From positions 18,422,565-18,486,564 of the forward strand of contig OY987228.1 in assembly GCA_963920705.1 (NCBI GenBank): 64,000 bases of DNA. The letters are read 5' to 3'. This document shows, one piece after another, positions 55,455-64,000 of the stretch; the first letter of the stretch is position 1; the number at the start of each line of letters is the position of its first letter. A program made the position numbers and the translations under genes. The notes below the pieces were generated by a model. That model did not search any database and was not told where the DNA came from. It saw only the letters and a list, made by a program, of their open reading frames with translations. Source of the stretch: Odiellus spinosus (Eukaryota > Arthropoda > Arachnida > Opiliones > Phalangiidae).

Positions 55455-57005
55455 TCTTAATTTAATCGTCCAACTAGTCTTAATTTAATCGTCCAACTAG
55501 TCTTAATTTAATCGTCCAACTAGTCTTAATTTAATCGTCCAACTAGTCTTAATTTAATCGTCCAACTAGTCTTAATTTAATCGTTCAACTAGTCTTAATT
55601 TAATCGTTCAACTAGTCTTAATTTAATCGTTCAACTAGTCTTAATTTAATCGTTCAACTAGTCTTAATTTAATCGTTCAACTAGTCTTAATTTAAATCGT
55701 CCAACTAGTCTTAATTTAAATCGTCCAACTAGTCTTAATTTAAATCGTCCAACTAGTCTTAATTTAAATCGTCCAACTAGTCTTAATTTAAATCGTCCAA
55801 CTAGTCTTAATTTCAATCGTCCAACTAGTCTTAATTTCAATCGTCCAACTAGTCTTAATTTCAATCGTCCAACTAGTCTTAATTTCAATCGTCCAACTAG
55901 TCTTAATTTCAATCGTCCAACTAGTCTTAATTTCAATCGTCCAACTAGTCTTAATTTCAATCGTCCAACTAGTCTTAATTTCAATCGTCCAACTAGTCTT
56001 AATTTCAATCGTCCAACTAGTCTTAATTTCAATCGTCCAACTAGTCTTAATTTCAATCGTCCAACTAGTCTTAATTTCAATCGTCCAACTAGTCTTAATT
56101 TCAATCGTCCAACTAGGCTTGTTTCAATCGTCCAACTAGGCTTGTTTCAATCGTCCAACTAGGCTTGTTTCAATCGTCCAACTAGGCTTGTTTCAATCGT
56201 CCAATTAGGCTTGTTTCAATCGTTCAATTAGGCTTGTTTCAATCGTTCAATTAGGCTTGTTTCAATCGTTCAATTAGGCTTGTTTCAATCGTTCAATTAG
56301 GCTTGTTTCAATCGTTCAATTAGGCTTGTTTCAATCGTTCAATTAGGCTTGTTTCAATCGTTCAATTAGGCTTGTTTCAATCGTTCAATTAGGCTTGTTT
56401 CAATCGTTCAATTAGGCTTGTTTCAATCGTTCAATTTGGCTTGCTTCAATCGTTCAATTTGGCTTGCTTCAATCGTTCAATTTGGCTTGCTTCAATCGTT
56501 CAATTAGGCTTGCTTCAATCGTTCAATTTGGCTTGCTTCAATCGTTCAATTAGGCTTGCTTCAATCGTTCAATTAGGCTTGCTTCAATCGTTCAATTAGG
56601 CTTGTTTCAATCGTTCAATTAGGCTTGTTTCAATCGTTCAATTAGGCTTGTTTCAATCGTTCAATTAGGCTTGTTTCAATCGTTCAATTAGGCTTGTTTC
56701 AATCGTTCAATTAGGCTTGTTTCAATCGTTCAATTAGGCTTGTTTCAATCGTTCAATTAGGCTTGTTTCAATCGTTCAATTAGGCTTGTTTCAATCGTTC
56801 AATTAGGCTTGTTTCAATCGTTCAATTAGGCTTGTTTCAATCGTTCAATTAGGCTTGTTTCAATCGTTCAATTAGGCTTGTTTCAATCGTTCAATTAGGC
56901 TTGTTTCAATCGTTCAATTAGGCTTGTTTCAATCGTTCAATTAGGCTTGTTTCAATCGTTCAATTAGGCTTGTTTCAATCGTTCAATTAGGCTTGTTTCA
57001 ATCGT
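55455..57005 (+). repeat. 23/24-bp minisatellite, about 65 copies
   Basis: The array runs through successive homogeneous blocks: TCTTAATTTAATCGTCCAAC+TAG (23 bp), the CGTTCAAC form, a 24-bp form with TTTAAATCG then TTTCAATCG, then 23-bp GCTTGTTTCAATCGTTCAAT+TAG (with a GCTTGCTTC sub-block near 56440-56600). Flanks to about 57130 are decayed versions. The minus-strand open frame over the 24-bp block is a by-product of the 8-codon period. Confidence 0.95.
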
Positions 57006-57889
57006 TCAATTAATTTTAATTTTATCAATCAATTTAAATTCAATCGATCAATTAATTTTATTTAATCGACCAAATAATTTTAATTCAATAGATCAATAAA
57101 TTTTAATTCAATCGATCAAATAATTTTAATTTAACTAATTTAATCGATTAAGCGTGTTATAGTACATTCCTAATATTGATCAGCCTCCCGGAATGGTCGG
57201 AATTATAAAATATAGAAGAAATTAATGCTAAATATTTAAATGAAATTCACGATTGTCCAATTAGTTCTAGCGAGAAATCGAACTTCAATAATTATCGGAG
57301 CATAGTCCGAGTTTGTTAGATACTAGCCAACGGTAGTTTCTAATGTTACCCTTTATGTTATACATTTGCATACGCAATCCGTTAAGGCGTTTAAATAGTG
57401 AATGCTGAAGTTAAATGTAGTTAAGGGTTAGAGAATCCAAGGTTACGCGTTACTTTTTGTTTATCGAATAAACAAACCCTCGATGAGCGTTGAGGTATAG
57501 AAAGAAATATCTTAAAAAAATAAAACAAAAAACAGACTCTTATATAGCGTAGTGTTAAGTATTATTTCCTGGCAAATCCCATTACGACTATACAATTTAT
57601 AGTGTGTGTCAGAGAGAAAAAATAGCGTTATAAGGGGAAACTTGAGAGTAAATGAGGTGACGCGGTAGCCGCCTTTGTCTCAAGAGGCCTCGACCAGCTC
57701 TAAGTAGATCTCTATCATTCTTAGAAGGGACTAAAAAAAATTAGATATACATATAATTTAAAGATTTCCAGTAAATTACCCTTTCATTGTCTTGAAGAAA
57801 AAAATAATTAAATACAGGCTTACCGAAAAAAAAAATGTTTTGATTTGCTAGGTTTAGTAATCGATTTACAGTTAATTGGTAATTTACAG

Positions 57890-58770
57890 CGATAAAAATC
57901 GGAAAAATACACGATATATGCTAAATTATCACGATATTTGGCACATTTGGTACGGTAAATTACCATTATCACAGTATTTGGAGAAATTACGATCGATAAA
58001 TTACAATCGAGGGTCAATTACAATATTTGAAGAAATTAAGAACGATAAACTAAAATATTTGGAGACATTACGAGTGATAAATTACAATCGAGGGTCGATT
58101 ACAATATTTAAAGAAATAAAGAACGATAAACTAAAATATTTGGACAAATTACGAGGAATAAACTAAAATATTTGGACAAATTACGAAGGATAAACTAAAA
58201 TATTTGGACAAATTACGAAGGATAAACTAAAATATTTGGACAAATTACGAAGGATAAACTAAAATATTTGGACAAATTACGAAGGATAAACTAAAATATT
58301 TGGACAAATTACGAAGGATAAACTAAAATATTTGGACAAATTACGAAGGAAGGAAAAACTAAAATATTTGTACAAATTACGAAGGATAAACTAAAATATT
58401 TGGACAAATTACGAAGGATAAACTACAATATTTGGACAAATTACTAAAAATCGTAAATTCTCCGAGGGTCGATTACAATATTTGAAGAAATTAAGAACGA
58501 TAAACTAAAATATTTGCAGAAATTACGTACGATAAACTAAAATATTTACAGAAACTACGTACGATAAACTAAAATATTTGCAGAAATTACGTACGATAAA
58601 TTACAATATTCGGGGAAATTACGTACAGTAAATTACCACAATATTTGGCGAAATTACGTACGGAAAATTAACGATATTGGTTGAAATTACGTACAGTAAA
58701 TTAACGATATTGGTTGAAATTACGTACAGTAAATTAACGATATTCGTCAAAATAAGTAAAGATTTTGACT
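57890..58770 (+). repeat. 32-bp minisatellite, about 20-25 copies
   Basis: The central unit is AAACTAAAATATTTGGACAA+ATTACGAAGGAT, spaced 32 bp at 58171, 58203 and 58235. Edge copies diverge (GAGGGTCGATTACAATATTT on the left; TTACGTACAGTAAATTAACG on the right). Confidence 0.9.
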
Positions 58771-59559
58771 TTAAAACAGTAAAATCATATTTTTGGTAAC
58801 AGATATTTTGTTTGCATCTAAGAATGGAAGCTACTGTGCGCTTTTGTTTAGGTCAATTGCGAGTGGCTATTCATAATGGGCAAACGAGACGTTTTGGAGA
58901 GCGAAGCGTTAATATTACACGTGTATACTTGTATAGCTAATCGTAAATGTCGATAAGGTTCAACGTTACGGCGGAGTGGCAGACAATATTAAACTCTATA
59001 TAGAAAAAAAAATAGAATTTGCGTTAAATTCTGACTCGTAGAAAAAATATTTCGCCAGTGGAGTTACACCCACGGAGCATTATATATAGTTCTAAGTTAT
59101 ATCGCACGCGAAACTCGGTTCCTTAAATATCGATTTTCACTTTGGGTCCGTGAAAAAAGGAGGTGGCAAATTGTACGCCGTGTTCAGCCACTTTCTACGG
59201 CGAGCTCGAGCGGCGTGAGCGAAAGAAATTCAAGTTCTGGCTGGGGTTATAGCTAGCCGGCCTAATCACGCGAATATCGCCTCGAATTTAGATAGCAACG
59301 CGTGTGTTTGAGTGCGCCGCGATAGTTATAAGCTCCGCTTCGCTTGATTTCGTAAGTGGCCATTTATCGCGACCATTCCGTATATATCTACTCAAAGTAT
59401 CGTATAATTTCTAGGCGTAAAACGTTCAGAGTAAAAACCGATCATTTATTTACTAATTAAAGAATATATATAGTTGCCAAAAAATATATACTCTAAATTA
59501 TAAATTAATAATTAGGTAAATTAAGCGCATTTCGCTACGTATCAAATATTTGCCATCTC

Positions 59560-59940
59560 TCGAAATATTGGAAAGATTTTTTTGGATTTTGATAATAAAT
59601 TTGGGAGAGATTTTGGGATATTTTGGATAAAATTTTGGATTTTGAGATTTTGAGGCAAAATTTTAGGATTTTGAGGCAAATTTTTGAGTGATTTTGGAGA
59701 GATTTTTGGGATTTTGAAGCTTTTGGGAATTAAGTTGGATTTTGGCACGGGATTGGAGCTAAGTTTGGAAGATTTATTGAGATTTTAGTTCGAAGTGATT
59801 TTGGGATTATCAGACTAAAGAAATACATTTTGAAGAGATTTTAGGATTTTGAGGCCAGATACTGGATAGATTTTAAAATTTTGAGGCTAAATTTGGAAGA
59901 TTGTTTTTGCATGAGGTTATATTTCGGAGAGATTTTGGAA
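59560..59940 (+). repeat. degenerate TTTTGG/GATTTTGAG-rich tandem region
   Basis: Irregular repeats of about 20-30 bp are built from GATTTTGAGGC, AAATTTTGG and GGAGAGATTTTGG. No exact period; strongly G/T-biased on the plus strand. Confidence 0.65.
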
Positions 59941-60308
59941 TGACTTTGTAAGTTTTATACTATCATATCGAAGTGTAGGAGTGGTCGCAAAAATAACTTA
60001 AATGCTTTTAATTTTAGATTAGAATTTTCTTATGAAAATCGTGTAAGATATCTTAGAAAGGAAAACTTTGTTTTAAGTATATTTCGGGGTTTTGTGGGAA
60101 AAAAAAAAAAAATGGAAAATTCCGAAAACAAAAGGCCTCGGTAACTTACAAAACTTAAATATTTTACGTGTTAATTAAAATAAAATAAAAAAACAGATAA
60201 ATTTTTATCAAGTCAAATGACCCGTGATCTGTCATTATAAGCATATCTTAAAACAGGCATATAGTATTAAGTCAGTACCCATTGAAGTCCTAACTGATTT
60301 TTCAATAA

Positions 60309-60596
<288 letters not shown>

Positions 60597-60794
60597 TAAA
60601 TCATTTTGTGTTATATGTCCAATATTTCAACTGTTTAGTTTTACTCCAACCAATTATTAAGTTTACACCCTTAGTCGATTAAATCGTGATTAATCATAAT
60701 TTGTATTCAAAAGTATTATGGTATTACTTTATGGTTTGATTACCACGAGTTAATCCCATATCATATCTGCCCATTGCTCTTATAAGAAATATGT

Positions 60795-61015
60795 AGTTTC
60801 ATAAAGAGAATCATGCCGTCCATCTTAGGTAAGAATAAAAATGCCAGTAGGCAACTCCAGGTGGAGCTAGACGCCATGTAGCCCTAATTAGAGGTTTTGG
60901 GTACCACCTGGAGTTGCCTTTTGACGTTATATTCTTAGCCAAAATGGAGGGCGTACCCCTTATATTCATGTTTCTCCGTATGAATTTATGAAATCTGTCT
61001 TCATGAACTCTTGAC
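60795..61015. mobile_element. foldback MITE (GGTAAGAATA family), copy 2, in T-box intron 2
   Basis: Arms AGAGAATCATGC, CGTCCATCTTAGGTAAGAAT and GGCAACTCCAGGTGG pair with the inverted right arm ending near CAGATTTCATAAATTCATAC (complement). The arms and centre are clearly related to the 44.2-kb copy. Confidence 0.65.
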
Positions 61016-64000
61016 GTCAAATATATACTTTCGAACTATATTGTAGATAGGTGCATTAAAATCTAATATAAAAGTTCTTGTACAAGCATAGATTAATTTC
61101 ATTATGAAGGCTTAGGAATTCATTTAAAATATGCTTTGTTATCACAATGCAAAATTGACCAAGGGGTTGATTACTCCATGTAGTCGTTGTACAAGCTTAC
61201 ATTAACTGCAATAAGTTATTACGTAACTAAGTACGTATTAAACATTGCCAAAGGCTCTAATCAGTTACTTAATCGCATAATTGGTTGTACAGAAACGGAA
61301 ATGGTTGATCCGTCAAAAATTGAGGGTATATATTTACACTTCAAGTGTTGGGTTATAATTGGATTTTTTTATCATAATAAGCGTAGCCTTAATATCATTA
61401 ACATACCAAATTAGGTATGTCCATATACCTACTAGTACAAATAACGAAGATTTTGCTATTCCACTCTCGTTACCTTTTTTTACTCATGCGTAACAATTTA
61501 TAAGTCAAATCGAAAAAAAAAAAAAAAAAAAAAAAATGCAAATTCAAAATGTGATAAACTAAAATTTCTGGTCTCAAAGACTCAGAAACAAGTTGATTTT
61601 ATCTAAAGTCAGGAAGTTCACGGATTATTCATGTGCTCAAAATTGACTATATCATTATATATAAAGTTAACTTTAAAAATATGTTCTAATAAGTATTGAT
61701 TACTTTAGGCTTAGTAATTTGTTTCATTACTTCATGCCCCCCCCCCCCCTAAAAATCTCAAATACAAAACTTACCTTAGTTGACAACGCAGAACCTTGTT
61801 GTTCCAAATGCACGAAAAATATTTCCACGTTAATCTGAAAAGAAAAAAAAATTGTAATTAACAATTTGAACAAATTTAACAATAATAAAATAATAATAAT
61901 TAATAATAAAAAAAATGCTGAGGGGTAATTGGTTTTCGGCTCGTATAGAGTCGAACAAAATCTCTATCGGAACAAAACTCCCGAGTTCACGGAATTGTAC
62001 GACACCTTACTGTCGATAGGAAAACTATAAGGAGAAAGTAATGTTTACGATAGTATTGCCCTTATAGACGAGATCACTTTATCATAAACACGGTCGCGAG
62101 CGTAACAGTAACAGATAGAATATAATTTATCCCTCCATGGTGGGAGAGATGTGGTCCTCCCCGTCGTGCTAAGAACTCTGGCGACTGTAGCGTATTCAAC
62201 TACGAGAGTATACTACACTCGTAGACCGAATACTCGTATTTGTAAAGTCAATGTTTCCAATATGACTTCGGTAGTAACTGTCCGCGAAATTTTTCCCATA
62301 GGGGAACTCGGGTTCCCGTATCATAGTCGGTGTTTAGCGAAAACCAAGAAGGCAGGATGGCAACCTTTCTACCCCTAGTATCCCGCTAACTAATAAGTTA
62401 CTCTTTAGTTCGTTTCGTTCGGAATGACCAACGATTCGCGGCATAGGCTCCTGACATTTGTTAAGATTTCGAAAAGACTGATACAAAGGTTGGGTTAACT
62501 TCGCGGGACGTTGCTCGATTTTCTTCGCGCGGAATCTTTCCCTAGGCCCGTGATGGCGCCGTTTATAAAAACATACAAGTCGGAGGTTGAGAGGCGAAAG
62601 AGGAGGGGTACTAGGTATAAACTAGCCAAGGTACCTCCCTTAAACTGTGACCTTGTGCCACCGCTAGAAGAAAAAAAAATAGTTTGGCTGGCGCCGTCCT
62701 GCCACGCGTTAGAACAAAAGGAGTTGATCAGTCTACTCGCTCTCAGCAGGTGGGCCCTCTCTCGCCCATCAGCCCCCTCTAGTCCTTACCCCGCGCAGTC
62801 CGTTCCTCGATCCTCCGCGGCCCCGGGAAACTACTGGGATTTCAGAACCGATCTCTCAACCGAAGTTAAGTCGGGGGAGGGATGGCGCGGAATAAGTTTT
62901 CGCGGGACCTTTTCGAAGTGACCCGAGTCGACATCTCGGCCCTAAATATCCGGCTTCGGTTTAAAGAACGGAGAGAGATAGCTGTCATTGCTTGCCCCGG
63001 GCAGTCAAACAATCTCCTCGTGAGCCGTTGGGGAACGGACGGGCGGAACAAGTGGTCGCTATACGACACGCGTCATTGAAAAAGTTTCAAATAAAAACAA
63101 ATTTTACCATTTTGACCTGACTTTTGGATCAATCCTGTTAAATTTAGTTTATTTCCCATAAAACTAAGGTACTGTATATTTACGTCACGCGCAAATATCC
63201 TCGAAGAAGTTCTTTCTAGGTCGGAAGCACTGTTATTTGTAATTTATAAATCTTAACCCCGTTATCTTTTTCAAAGTGTATAAGTGTGGAGTCTTAACTC
63301 TACAAAATTCAATGTTAATAAACCTGGTTACATTAGTCAAGATTTTCTTTACAGTACTATTTTAATCCACCAGAATTAAAATTACGTATTACTCTCCTCC
63401 ACAAGAGTATTTTTTAAACTAAATCATAATTTAGTATACAAGGGCAATTGAGGCAGGGAAAATAATGTGTTATAAAACAATCCCAGACAAGAAATAACGA
63501 GACAAAAGACAAGCATTACATAAGCCGGTACACTCTAGCGGTTCACGCGACTGAACACACTCACCCATCTCATAAACGTTGGGCCCGACGCTCTAACCTC
63601 CCTACAATATATTTATTCGGCACTCGTTTCGTGATGCCAAGAAATGGAAATTCGGTTCCTCCACGATTTTCCCCCTAAAACTCGCTATATAGCAATATAT
63701 TTTCTACAAAAGACATAACGCAATTTAATTGGCTGATTAAAAGGAACAAACGGTTGGGGACGTAATACGTTCTATACTACGAGCGTAAAAAAATTGGGCC
63801 GGGGGAGAAAGTTAAAATAATTCGAAGTAGGGGGCCCCTTTTTATCGTAGAATAAAGAGCCCTATGGTTAGAATCATTTGGAAATTTCAACACGTATCTA
63901 CGAAGATAGGTTATCTAAAAGGGATTAAAACGTTGCTAGATGGATGAGAGATTATAGCTTTAGCGCGCGTTGAAACCTCGATTTACGAACTTTTCATACA
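61016..64000 (+). other. T-box intron 2 (partial) with GC-rich block
   Basis: Downstream of exon 2 the DNA is AT-rich to about 62.1 kb, then GC- and CpG-rich at about 62470-63080, then AT-rich again. Open frames of 136 and 65 codons lie in the GC-rich block but resemble no family I know. No third T-box exon is visible. Confidence 0.55.
63530..63606 (-). mobile_element. possible SINE/tRNA-like fragment
   Basis: On the minus strand AGGTTAGAGCGTCGGGCCCA resembles a tRNA D-arm/A box as used in SINE heads. No good T-arm or acceptor stem follows, so it is not a functional tRNA gene. Confidence 0.25.

Noticed and set aside
55664..56104. Minus-strand 146-codon repetitive frame
   Set aside because: Covers just the part of the array where the unit is 24 bp; lost where it is 23 bp.
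53698..58770. CRISPR-like arrays
   Set aside because: Units are contiguous without unique spacers and the DNA is clearly animal; these are minisatellites.

Overview
This window is animal nuclear DNA, most likely from an arthropod (inferred). Protein-coding sequence is split by GT-AG introns, many of them short (43-100 bp). The background is AT-rich with plentiful CpG. Two developmental/cell-biology genes are recognisable by protein sequence, and the T-box segment reads [16 protein letters not shown], the form I associate with arthropod Tbx2/3 rather than vertebrate TBX2/3. I cannot name the species.

Layout. 1-24.4 kb: no gene I can support. It holds three short-unit or medium-unit tandem arrays (30-bp units at 10.6-11.8 kb, 171-bp units at 12.9-14.0 kb, about 41-bp units at 20.75-21.0 kb), a 40-bp x4 repeat at 9.1 kb, and several foldback (MITE-like) elements. 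24.4-30.0 kb (+): a complete BCAS3 gene, 15 coding exons and 878 codons, whose longer introns carry MITEs. 30-52 kb: intergenic, with a second copy of the 281-bp MITE, an intact and apparently very young BEL/Pao LTR retrotransposon (37,855-44,177, minus strand), and a block-structured minisatellite at 46.3-47.45 kb. 52.2-60.6 kb (+): a GC-rich leader and the first two coding exons of a Tbx2/3 (optomotor-blind class) T-box gene, separated by a 7.1-kb intron of which nearly half is minisatellite. The rest of the T-box gene lies beyond the right edge. 60.6-64 kb: T-box intron 2, with another MITE and a GC-rich block at 62.5-63.1 kb.

How it fits together. BCAS3 and TBX2 are also neighbours in vertebrates, so finding BCAS3 next to Tbx2/3 in the same orientation here points to an old microsyntenic pair, plausibly held together by T-box regulatory DNA in and around BCAS3 (inference). 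Most other structure is repeat biology: at least five foldback element families and about eight unrelated AT-rich tandem arrays, several with 30-32-bp periods. I found no prokaryote-like system, CRISPR array, rRNA gene or convincing tRNA gene.
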